Shown one piece after another: positions 1-7,455 of a stretch of 64,000 nucleotides of DNA; position 1 is the first letter of the stretch, and each line of letters starts with the position of its first letter. Position numbers and translations under genes: made by a program. Below the pieces are notes generated by a model. It was not told where the DNA came from, did no database searches, and saw nothing but the letters and a program-made list of their open reading frames with translations. The stretch is from Pseudomonas soli (lineage in GTDB: Bacteria; Pseudomonadota; Gammaproteobacteria; Pseudomonadales; Pseudomonadaceae), in assembly GCF_900110655.1 (NCBI RefSeq), contig NZ_FOEQ01000008.1, positions 78,222-142,221 on the forward strand, written 5' to 3'.

Positions 1-419
1 CGGCGTTCTCGGCGGCGCTGCAGGCTGAGCCCAACCTGTTCCAGGAGGCCTTCGACCGGCAGATCGTGATTGTCAGCCCGACCACCTTGCTGGCCACACT
101 GAGGGTGATCGACAGCCTGTGGAAACAGGAACGCCAGGGCCAGAACGCCCGCGAGATCGCCGAGCGCGCCGGCTGGCTGTATGACAAGTTCGTGCTGTTC
201 ATCCAGGACCTGGACGAGCTCGGCGCCCGCCTGGCCCAGGTCGACAAGGCCTATGCCGCGGCACGCAACAAGCTGTGCGAGGGGCGCGGCAACCTGGTCA
301 GCCGCAGTGAGCAGCTCAAGCTGCTCGGCGCACGGGCCAGCAAGAGCCTGCCGGCCGAGCTGGTCGAGCGCGCCCTGAGCGACGAGGTCCTTACTGAACC
401 AGGCTCAGATGCCGATTGA
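1..419 (+). CDS. rmuC: DNA recombination protein RmuC, C-terminal part
   Basis: The reading frame is open from base 3 and ends with TGA at 417-419, giving the last 138 codons of a gene that starts left of the window. The residues FDRQIVIVSPTTLLATLRVI followed by WKQERQ are the conserved end of the RmuC domain, and the charged helical tail is typical of the family. RmuC proteins have a membrane anchor and coiled coil at the N terminus (not visible here) and limit recombination at inverted repeats. The last 29 bases overlap the 3' end of the convergent sensor kinase gene. I am confident of the family. The complete length and start cannot be seen. Confidence 0.9.
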   Translation, partial: AFSAALQAEPNLFQEAFDRQIVIVSPTTLLATLRVIDSLWKQERQGQNAREIAERAGWLYDKFVLFIQDLDELGARLAQVDKAYAAARNKLCEGRGNLVSRSEQLKLLGARASKSLPAELVERALSDEVLTEPGSDAD

Positions 420-3400
420 GCAGGGCGCGCAGCGCTGCCGGCTTGACCGGCTTGGCCAGGTAGTCCAGGCCTGCGGCATGGACCAGGGCGATGGTCTCGT
501 TGCGTCCGTCGGCGCTGATCACGACACCGGGCACTGGCTCGCCCAGGCGCGCCCGTAGCCAACCCATCAGACCGGTACCGGTCTCGCCGTCATCCAGGTG
601 GTAGTCCACCAACGCCAGGTGCGGGCGCAGGCCCTTGCCGAGCAGGGCCTCGCATTCGGCCTGGTTGCGCGCGGTCCACACCTGGCAGCCCCAGCGGCTG
701 AGCAGGCTATTCATGCCGATGAGGATGCTGTCTTCGTTGTCCACGCACAGCACCTGCAGCCCGGCCAGCGGCTGGCCGGCCTGTTCCACGGGGGCGGGCG
801 TCGCGGGCGCGGGGCTGCGGGCGATGGGCACGCTGACGCGGAACACGCTGCCCTTGCCCGGCCAGGAACGTACCTCCAGCGCGTGCCCGAGCACCCGGCA
901 CAAACCATCGGCGATCGCCAGGCCCAGCCCCAGGCCTTTCTCGGCGCGGGTCTGGTGGCTGTCCAGGCGCTTGAACTCCTGGAAGATCACCGCCAGCTTG
1001 TCGTCGGCGATGCCGGGCCCGCGGTCCCACACTTCAAGCCAAAGACGTTCGCCCTTGCGTCTGGCGCCGAGCAGGATCGGACCCTTGCCGTAGCGCAGGG
1101 CATTGGTGAGGAAGTTCTGCAGCACCCGGCGCAGCAGTTTCATGTCGCTGTCGACCTGCAGGCGGCTGCCACGCAGGCGAAACTCCAGGCCCTTCTCGGC
1201 GGCCAGCACCTTGAACTCGGCGCCAAGGGTGTCGAACAGCTCATGGAGGGCGAAAGGCTTGATGTCGGGGGTGACCTTGCCGTTCTCCAGGCGCGAGATG
1301 TCGAGCAGGTCGCTGATCAGCTCTTCGGCGGAGCGCAGCGAACTGTCCATGTGCTGCACCAGTTGCCGGGCTTCGTCGTTCATGCCTTCGGCCTGCTGCG
1401 ACAGGGCGGCGGAGAACAGCCGGGCGGCGTTGAGCGGTTGCATCAGGTCGTGGCTGACCGCGGCAAGGAAGCGGGTCTTGGATTGGCTGACCGCCTCGGC
1501 GCGGCTCTTGGCCTCGGTCAAGGCTTGGTTCAGCTGTGACAGCTCATGAGTACGCTCGGCGACCCGCTGTTCCAGCCCTTCGTTGGAGTCGCGCAGGGCC
1601 TGCTCGGCTTCGCGGAACGGGGTGATGTCGGTGAAGCTCATGACAAAGCCGCCGCCGGGCATAGGGTTGCCGATCAGCTCGATCACCCGGCCATTGGGGA
1701 ACAGCCGCTCGGAAGAGTGGGCACGGCCCTGGCGCATCCAGTGCAGGCGCCGCGCCACGTGCACCTGTGCCTCGCCCGGGCCGCACAGGCCGCGTTCGGC
1801 GTTGTAGCGGATGATGTCGGCGATCGGTCGGCCGACGCTGATCAGCCCGTCGGGGTAGTTGAACAGTTCGAGGTACCGGCGGTTCCAGGCCACCAGGTGC
1901 AGGTTCTGGTCGACCACGCTGATGCCCTGGTTGATGTTCTCGATGGCCCCCTGCAGCAGCGCACGGTTGAACTGCAGCACTTCGCTGGCTTCGTCGGCGA
2001 TGCGCACCACGTCCTCGAGCTGCATGTCGCGGCCTTCGATGGCGGCCTTGACCACCGCCCGGGTCGAGGAAGTGCCGAGAACGCCGGCCAGCAGTCGTTC
2101 GGTGTGCTCGATCCAGTCGCCGTCGGCGTTCTGGTTCGGGTTGAAGCCCTTGCCCTGACGGTAGGCGAAGCGGATGAAGCTTTGCCGCGCGCGCTCTTCG
2201 CCGACGAATCGCGCGGCGAGCTTGAGCAGGTCGTCGATCTGCACTGCCAGCAAGGGTTTGCTGGAGGGGCGGGCATTGGTCTGCTGGCCGATGAAGCGTC
2301 CGGCTTGCCAGTGCTCGGAGACCCGCGTGCGCGACAGGATCGAAACCCAGACGAACAGGGTGAAGTTGCCCGCCAGTGACAGCACCACGCCCTGGGTGAG
2401 CGGGGTTATCGGCAGGTTGAGTGGGTTGCCGTGCAGCCAGGCCAGGCCCGGGAACACTTGCAGTGGCCAGCCCAGGCTGTGGGCGGCGATTGGCAGGACC
2501 AGGGTGTAGAACCACAGGAAGATGCCGGCGGCCAGTCCTGCGAATACGCCGCGGCGGTTGGCCTGCTTCCAGTACAGCGCGCCGAGCATGGCCGGAGTGA
2601 GCTGGGTGACTGCGGCGAAGGCGATCTGGCCAATGGTCGCCAGGCTCGCGGTGGAGCCGAGCAGGCGGTAGCTGACATAGGCCAGCAGCAGGATCACCAC
2701 GATGGTCACCCGGCGCACCGAGAGCATCCAGTGGCGGAATACCTCGAATGGCCGTTCGGCGTTGTTGCGCCGTAGCAACCAGGGCAGCAGCATGTCGTTG
2801 GAGACCATGGTCGACAACGCCACGGCCTCGACGATGACCATGCCGGTGGCCGCCGAGGCGCCGCCGATGAACGCCAGCAGGGCCAGGCTCGGGTGCGCCT
2901 CGGCCAGCGGCAGGCTGATCACGAAGGAGTCGGAGATCACCGTGCCCGGCAGCAGCATCTGCCCGGCCAGGGCGATGGGCACCACGAACAGCGCTGCCAG
3001 GGCCAGGTATAGCGGGAACACCCAGCGCGCCAGGCGCATGTCCTGTGGCTCGATGTTCTCCACCACGGTGACGTGGAACTGCCGCGGCAGGCAGATGATC
3101 GCCATCATCGCCACGGCGGTCTGCACCACCATCGACGGCCAGTTGATGGTTTCTTCCCAGTAGTCGTTCAGGTGCACGGATTGCCGGGCTTGGGTGAACA
3201 GGTCGTCGAAGCCGTCGTACAGGTTGAACACCACGAAGGCGCCCACGGCAAGGAAGGCCAGCAGCTTGACCAGCGATTCGAAGGCGATTGCCAGGACCAT
3301 GCCGCGGTGGTGCTCGGTGACGTCCAGGCTGCGGGTGCCGAAGACGATGGCGAACAGCGCCAGCACCAGCGATACCACCAGTGCGGTGTCCTGCACCCGG

Positions 3401-3867
3401 CTGCCGGTGGCGTCGGCGTTGGCGCCGATCAGCAGGTTCACCCCCAGCACGATGCCCTTGAGCTGCAGGGCGATGTACGGCAGGACGCCAACCAGGCAGA
3501 TCAGCGCCACCACCACCGCGAGGCTCTGCGACTTGCCGTAGCGGGCAGCGATGAAGTCGGCGATCGAGGTGATGTTCTGCTGCTTGCTGATCAGCACCAT
3601 CTTCTGCAGTACCCAAGGCGCGAAGATCAGCAGCAGCACCGGGCCCAGGTAGATGGGCAGGAACGCCCAGAGCTGCTCGGCGGCCTGGCCGACCGCGCCG
3701 AAGAAGGTCCAGCTGGTGCAGTAGACGGCCAGCGACAGACTGTACACCCAGGCGCGCAGACGCGGCGGCAACGGTGTGCTGCGGCGGTCGCCGTAAAAGG
3801 CGATGGCGAACATGATGGCCATATAGGCCAGGGCGACCACGGCGATCAGCCCGCTGGACAACGACAT
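391..3867 (-). CDS. mxtR: Sodium/solute symporter-fused hybrid sensor histidine kinase (MxtR/CrbS type)
   Basis: This 1158-residue protein joins a multi-pass sodium:solute-symporter domain (about residues 1-470) to signalling modules. A PAS domain lies around 625-735, then a coiled linker, a HisKA box with phospho-accepting His806 (AAVSHDLMQPLN), and an ATPase domain with the N box near 922 and GLGLGLA near 978. A C-terminal receiver (about 1036-1158) has phospho-acceptor Asp1088 in LALVDYHLDD. Kinases of this layout and length (MxtR/CrbS) work with a LuxR-type regulator (ErdR/CrbR) to control acetate and related carbon use. CbrA is shorter and lacks the receiver. The start at 3867 has GGAG five bases upstream. 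No partner regulator gene is adjacent. The specific name is inferred from architecture and length; the architecture itself is certain. Confidence 0.85.
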   Translation of the reverse strand: MSLSSGLIAVVALAYMAIMFAIAFYGDRRSTPLPPRLRAWVYSLSLAVYCTSWTFFGAVGQAAEQLWAFLPIYLGPVLLLIFAPWVLQKMVLISKQQNITSIADFIAARYGKSQSLAVVVALICLVGVLPYIALQLKGIVLGVNLLIGANADATGSRVQDTALVVSLVLALFAIVFGTRSLDVTEHHRGMVLAIAFESLVKLLAFLAVGAFVVFNLYDGFDDLFTQARQSVHLNDYWEETINWPSMVVQTAVAMMAIICLPRQFHVTVVENIEPQDMRLARWVFPLYLALAALFVVPIALAGQMLLPGTVISDSFVISLPLAEAHPSLALLAFIGGASAATGMVIVEAVALSTMVSNDMLLPWLLRRNNAERPFEVFRHWMLSVRRVTIVVILLLAYVSYRLLGSTASLATIGQIAFAAVTQLTPAMLGALYWKQANRRGVFAGLAAGIFLWFYTLVLPIAAHSLGWPLQVFPGLAWLHGNPLNLPITPLTQGVVLSLAGNFTLFVWVSILSRTRVSEHWQAGRFIGQQTNARPSSKPLLAVQIDDLLKLAARFVGEERARQSFIRFAYRQGKGFNPNQNADGDWIEHTERLLAGVLGTSSTRAVVKAAIEGRDMQLEDVVRIADEASEVLQFNRALLQGAIENINQGISVVDQNLHLVAWNRRYLELFNYPDGLISVGRPIADIIRYNAERGLCGPGEAQVHVARRLHWMRQGRAHSSERLFPNGRVIELIGNPMPGGGFVMSFTDITPFREAEQALRDSNEGLEQRVAERTHELSQLNQALTEAKSRAEAVSQSKTRFLAAVSHDLMQPLNAARLFSAALSQQAEGMNDEARQLVQHMDSSLRSAEELISDLLDISRLENGKVTPDIKPFALHELFDTLGAEFKVLAAEKGLEFRLRGSRLQVDSDMKLLRRVLQNFLTNALRYGKGPILLGARRKGERLWLEVWDRGPGIADDKLAVIFQEFKRLDSHQTRAEKGLGLGLAIADGLCRVLGHALEVRSWPGKGSVFRVSVPIARSPAPATPAPVEQAGQPLAGLQVLCVDNEDSILIGMNSLLSRWGCQVWTARNQAECEALLGKGLRPHLALVDYHLDDGETGTGLMGWLRARLGEPVPGVVISADGRNETIALVHAAGLDYLAKPVKPAALRALLNRHLSLVQ

Positions 3868-3998
3868 GCAAACTCCGGAGCAAAAAAGAAAACGCGGTCC
3901 CGATCAATCAGTCTGGCACGCAGGGCGCGGTTCGTCAGCGCCGACGATGGTCGCAGTGGCAGGACGTCGCAGGCCCCGCGATGGGCCAGTATTGCCAA

Positions 3999-5189
3999 CT
4001 AAGCCTGGCGGGCCCTGCGTGTGCCCATCCAGTAGAACACCGCCGCCAGTAGCACCGACCCGATCAACAGGCAGAACACCGTCACCGGCACCACATGCCC
4101 CAGTGCCAGCCCTACCAGGATCGGCCCGAGCCCAGCGCCGAGGTTGGAGAGGTTCTGCGCGCCATAATAAACCCCGCGCAGATGCTCCGGCGCGATCAGG
4201 TCGATGAACATGAATTCGGCCGGAATCACGATGATCTCGCCCAGGGTGAATACCAGCATGGCCAGGCACCATGCCGGCGCCGAAGCGGCCACCGAGAACC
4301 CTAGCAATCCGGCAACGAACATGGCCATGCCTGCCATCAGCCAGGGCATCAGGTGCTGACGGGTGATGCGTCGGCCGATCAGGTACTGCAGGCCGATTAC
4401 TGCCAGGGCATTGGTGGTGACCAGGTAGCCGGCCAGACGCGCCACCTCGGCGGGATCGTTCAGGGTCACTACCAGGTATTGCGAAAGGTAGGCGGTGAAC
4501 TGGCCGAACACCACTGCACTGAGCACGCCGCCCAAAGTGAAGCACACCAGGCGCCGGTCGCGCAGCATGCCCAGGGCGACCTGGGTGAAGCCCGCTGCCG
4601 GCCTTTCCTCGCGCAGGCTCAGCAAGTTGCGTTCGCCAAGGCGGTAATAGACCAGGCTCAGGCTGAGGCCGATCAGGGCCGAAACCACGAACGGCAGGTG
4701 GTCGTCCGCCTCGATCAGCAGCACCCCCAGCATCGGCCCCGCAGCCCAGGCGATGTTGTTGAAGGTGTACTTGATGGCGAACACTTCGCCGCGTTGGTTC
4801 TCCGGCAGCAAGGCACAGAACCCGGCCTTGGCGGCAATGTCCACCACGGTCTGGGCCAGGTAGGCGATCACCAGGAAGCAGAAGAACAGTGCAGCCGAAG
4901 TGCTGGCCACGATGCCGAGGAAGGCCACGGCGAACACCAGGGTGCAGGCGACGATCAGGGTATGACTGTGCAGGGTGTCGACCAGGTGTCCGCCATAGAG
5001 GCTGAGCATGGAGGCCAGGAGCATCGCGCCGCCGACCAGCAGGCCGGTCTGGCCGACCGACAGGCCCAGGTGCGTTGACAGGTACACCACCAGATAGGGC
5101 AGGGTGATGGCCCGGGCCATGGTCAAGGTGAAGGTGGTGAACAATAGCAGGCGAACCGCAGCGGGGTAGCCTTTGAGGGCGCGTAGCAT
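3999..5189 (-). CDS. MFS transporter, MdtH-like
   Basis: This is a 396-residue hydrophobic protein with about twelve membrane segments and the single-polypeptide major-facilitator layout. The loop GGHLVDTLHSHT after the second segment resembles the MFS motif A region, and LPENQRGEVFAIKYTFNNIAW fits the drug/proton antiporter subgroup that includes MdtH. I start it at the ATG at 5189 because AAGGA lies seven bases upstream. A longer frame would need a TTG at 5219 and has no better ribosome site. It is divergent from the TDT carrier at 5349. The substrate cannot be read from sequence, and drug or metabolite export is only a family expectation. Confidence 0.85.
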   Translation of the reverse strand: MLRALKGYPAAVRLLLFTTFTLTMARAITLPYLVVYLSTHLGLSVGQTGLLVGGAMLLASMLSLYGGHLVDTLHSHTLIVACTLVFAVAFLGIVASTSAALFFCFLVIAYLAQTVVDIAAKAGFCALLPENQRGEVFAIKYTFNNIAWAAGPMLGVLLIEADDHLPFVVSALIGLSLSLVYYRLGERNLLSLREERPAAGFTQVALGMLRDRRLVCFTLGGVLSAVVFGQFTAYLSQYLVVTLNDPAEVARLAGYLVTTNALAVIGLQYLIGRRITRQHLMPWLMAGMAMFVAGLLGFSVAASAPAWCLAMLVFTLGEIIVIPAEFMFIDLIAPEHLRGVYYGAQNLSNLGAGLGPILVGLALGHVVPVTVFCLLIGSVLLAAVFYWMGTRRARQA

Positions 5190-5348
5190 CGACTGATCCT
5201 TGTCATTGTCAACGGTCAAGCATATGTCAAGTGCGGGCCGGGCTGCTATATCTTTGAAATCGATAACAGATAGAGAAATTACCCGTTATATAGATATTCT
5301 TTCCAGGCATAAGATATTCATACCTTACACAAGGGCAGGAGACAGCTT
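5190..5348. promoter_or_regulatory. Divergent AT-rich promoter region between MFS and TDT transporters
   Basis: About 130 bases between the two divergent starts are clearly richer in A and T than the flanking genes. They contain ATATCT near 5249 and its complement AGATAT near 5293, plus GATAAC and TTATATAG stretches that could serve as -10 elements. AGGAG of the downstream gene lies at the right edge. I cannot assign individual promoters or a regulator with confidence. Confidence 0.35.
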
Positions 5349-6488
5349 ATGCCATGCACCCAGACCCGCGCGCCTTCCTGGCGCCCGTTCAGCCAGTTGG
5401 CCCACCCCCGCGAAGTGATCCGCCAGTTCACCCCCAACTGGTTCGCCGCGACCATGGGTACCGGCGTGCTGGCCCTGGCCTTCCATCAGGTCCAGATGCC
5501 GGGGTTGGACAGCGTGGCCGAGGGCCTGTGGTGGCTGACCATCGGCCTGTTTACCCTGTTCTGTATCCTGTACGGCGCCCGCTGGGTAATGTTCTTCGAT
5601 GAGGCGCGGCGGATTTTCGCGCACTCCACCGTGTCGATGTTCTTCGGCACCATCCCCATGGGCCTGGCCACCATCCTCAACGGTGCCCTGGTATTCGGCT
5701 TGGCGCGCTGGGGCGAGGGCGTGGTGCCGTGGGTTGAAATGCTTTGGTGGCTGGACGTGGGCCTGGCGCTGCTATGCGGCGTGGCAATTCCCTACCTGAT
5801 GTTCACCCGCCAGGAGCACAGCATCGACCAGATGACCGCGGTGTGGCTGCTGCCGGTGGTGGCAGCGGAGGTCGCCGCCGCCAGTGGCGGGTTGCTGGCG
5901 CCGCACCTGGTGGATGCGCACCGGCAGTTCCTGGTGGTCATCACCAGCTATGTGATGTGGGCGGTTTCGCTGCCGGTGGCGTTCAGCATCCTCACCATCC
6001 TCATGTTGCGCATGGCCCTGCACAAGCTGCCGCCGGCCAACATGGCCGCCTCCAGCTGGCTGGCGCTGGGCCCGATCGGTACCGGCGCGCTGGGCATGCT
6101 GGTGCTCGGTGGCGATGCGCCAGCGGTGTTCGCCGCCAATGGCCTGGGCAGTCTCGGTGAGGTGGCGCGTGGGCTGGGGCTGGTGGCCGGGATCGTGCTG
6201 TGGGGCGCCGGGTTGTGGTGGTTGCTGACGGCGGTGCTGATCACCCTGCGCTACATGCGCCAGGGCATGCCGTTCAACCTGGGCTGGTGGGGGTTCACCT
6301 TCCCGCTTGGCGTGTACTGCCTGGCCACGCTGAAGTTGGCGGGCTGGCTGCAGTTGAGTTTCTTCAGCGTATTCGGCCAGGTGCTGGTGGTGGCCTTGGC
6401 CATACTCTGGGCGCTGGTGGCCAGCCGAACCTTGCGCGGGGCCTGGCGCGGCGAGCTGTTCGTGTCGCCGTGCATTGCCCAGCGCTGA
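5349..6488 (+). CDS. TDT family transporter (SLAC1/TehA/SSU1-like)
   Basis: This 379-residue membrane protein has about ten transmembrane segments. The N-terminal FTPNWFAATMGTGVLALAFH and the central FGTIPMGLATILNG are hallmark stretches of the tellurite-resistance/dicarboxylate transporter (TDT) family. Members export sulfite, malate or other small anions, or act as anion channels. The start at 5349 has AGGAG seven to eight bases upstream. The stop lies six bases from the convergent lemA stop. The substrate is undetermined: the FAATMGTG signature is shared by sulfite-efflux SSU1 and C4-dicarboxylate members, so sulfite or another small anion is only a guess. Confidence 0.85.
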   Translation: MPCTQTRAPSWRPFSQLAHPREVIRQFTPNWFAATMGTGVLALAFHQVQMPGLDSVAEGLWWLTIGLFTLFCILYGARWVMFFDEARRIFAHSTVSMFFGTIPMGLATILNGALVFGLARWGEGVVPWVEMLWWLDVGLALLCGVAIPYLMFTRQEHSIDQMTAVWLLPVVAAEVAAASGGLLAPHLVDAHRQFLVVITSYVMWAVSLPVAFSILTILMLRMALHKLPPANMAASSWLALGPIGTGALGMLVLGGDAPAVFAANGLGSLGEVARGLGLVAGIVLWGAGLWWLLTAVLITLRYMRQGMPFNLGWWGFTFPLGVYCLATLKLAGWLQLSFFSVFGQVLVVALAILWALVASRTLRGAWRGELFVSPCIAQR

Positions 6489-6494
6489 GCGGCT

Positions 6495-7064
6495 TCACAG
6501 GTTAGGGGTGTAGTCGAAGGCGCTGGTGGCTTGGTCATCGGTGAATGGGGTGACGGCCGAATGCTTGTTCATCACGCTGTTGACCAGCGACCCTGGGAAC
6601 ATCTGGATGCTGTTGTTGAAGCGCTCCACCTCGCCGTTGAAAATCACGATGGCCGCGCCGACGTTCTCTTGCTGCTCGGCAATTTCACGCATGAGGTTGT
6701 TCATCAGCTCCGAGGCCTTGAGCTCGGGGTAGGCCTCGAAGGCCACGCGCAGCCCACCGAGCAACGAACGGGTGGCGCCCTCGGCTTTGGCCAGGATCTT
6801 GCCGTTCGCTTCCACAGGCAGTTCGGCAATGGCGCTGCGCAGGCGGGTGATCCCGGCCAGCACGCTTTGCTCATGATCGCGGTACAGACCAGCCTGCTCC
6901 TGCAGCGCATCGAGGACCTTGGTCTTCTGCCGCTCATAAGTCAGCACATCGGCCCAGGCGCGTTTGACGCGGTTATGGTTACCGACGATGCCGTTGTACA
7001 GGCTGATGACGATCAGCGGTACGCCGATCAGTACGGCCAGCAGGATAAGGGCGAAAAGGTCCAT
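6495..7064 (-). CDS. LemA family protein
   Basis: This 189-residue protein has one N-terminal membrane segment (about residues 4-24, LFALILLAVLIGVPLIVISL) followed by a long helical domain. It has the LemA signatures YNGIVGNHNRVKRAWADV and YPELKASELMNNLMREI, and a C-terminal VERFNNSIQMFPGSLV. LemA proteins are small bitopic membrane proteins of unsettled function, implicated elsewhere in envelope stress and proteolysis. The ATG follows the stop of the upstream small gene after a single base (TGA-C-ATG), so the two are almost certainly translationally coupled. The gene converges on the TDT transporter with only six bases between stops. Confidence 0.92.
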   Translation of the reverse strand: MDLFALILLAVLIGVPLIVISLYNGIVGNHNRVKRAWADVLTYERQKTKVLDALQEQAGLYRDHEQSVLAGITRLRSAIAELPVEANGKILAKAEGATRSLLGGLRVAFEAYPELKASELMNNLMREIAEQQENVGAAIVIFNGEVERFNNSIQMFPGSLVNSVMNKHSAVTPFTDDQATSAFDYTPNL

Positions 7065-7065
7065 G

Positions 7066-7362
7066 TCAGTGCTCCGTCTGGATCTGTACCGGGGTAGGTA
7101 GATTGAAATTGTCGTCGTGCTGCTCGGCCAGTGTGTGCACGGCGTCGAGCAATACGGTGAGCTGCGGCAGGTGCACGCCGTGCTCGATCAGCAAGCGGAA
7201 ATCGCTCGTGCGGGTCAGCTCGCAAGTCAGCTTGAAGCCAAGCGGGTTGTCGTTGCAGCTCAGGCACAGATGCCCGTTCTGCGAGAACTCCAGGTTGGGC
7301 GTCTCAAGCTGGCGATGCAGTTCGATCAGGAGCTGGCCGCTACTAGCGACCAGGCTAGGCAA
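7066..7362 (-). CDS. Conserved-looking small protein upstream of lemA, function unknown
   Basis: This is a roughly 98-residue soluble, acidic protein ending in a Pro/Gln/Thr-rich tail (LPTPVQIQTEH). I do not recognise the family. The best start is the TTG at 7362 with AAAGG nine bases upstream. No in-frame ATG is available, and the nearest out-of-frame ATG gives only a ten-codon frame. The evidence for a real gene is its TGA one base before the lemA ATG and its position exactly between lemA and the divergent gene at 7456. It contains two Cys in CLSC near residue 37, which might be a metal or redox motif but could be chance. The frame continues open upstream only as antisense of the acyltransferase gene. 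Confidence 0.6.
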   Translation of the reverse strand: MPSLVASSGQLLIELHRQLETPNLEFSQNGHLCLSCNDNPLGFKLTCELTRTSDFRLLIEHGVHLPQLTVLLDAVHTLAEQHDDNFNLPTPVQIQTEH

Positions 7363-7455
7363 CGGGCTTGCCTTTATCGTGCATTCCCGTGCAGATTTGT
7401 GGCTTCGGGCGCTGAGCGTGCCTCCAATGACAAAGCCCAACCAGGTACAAGGACG

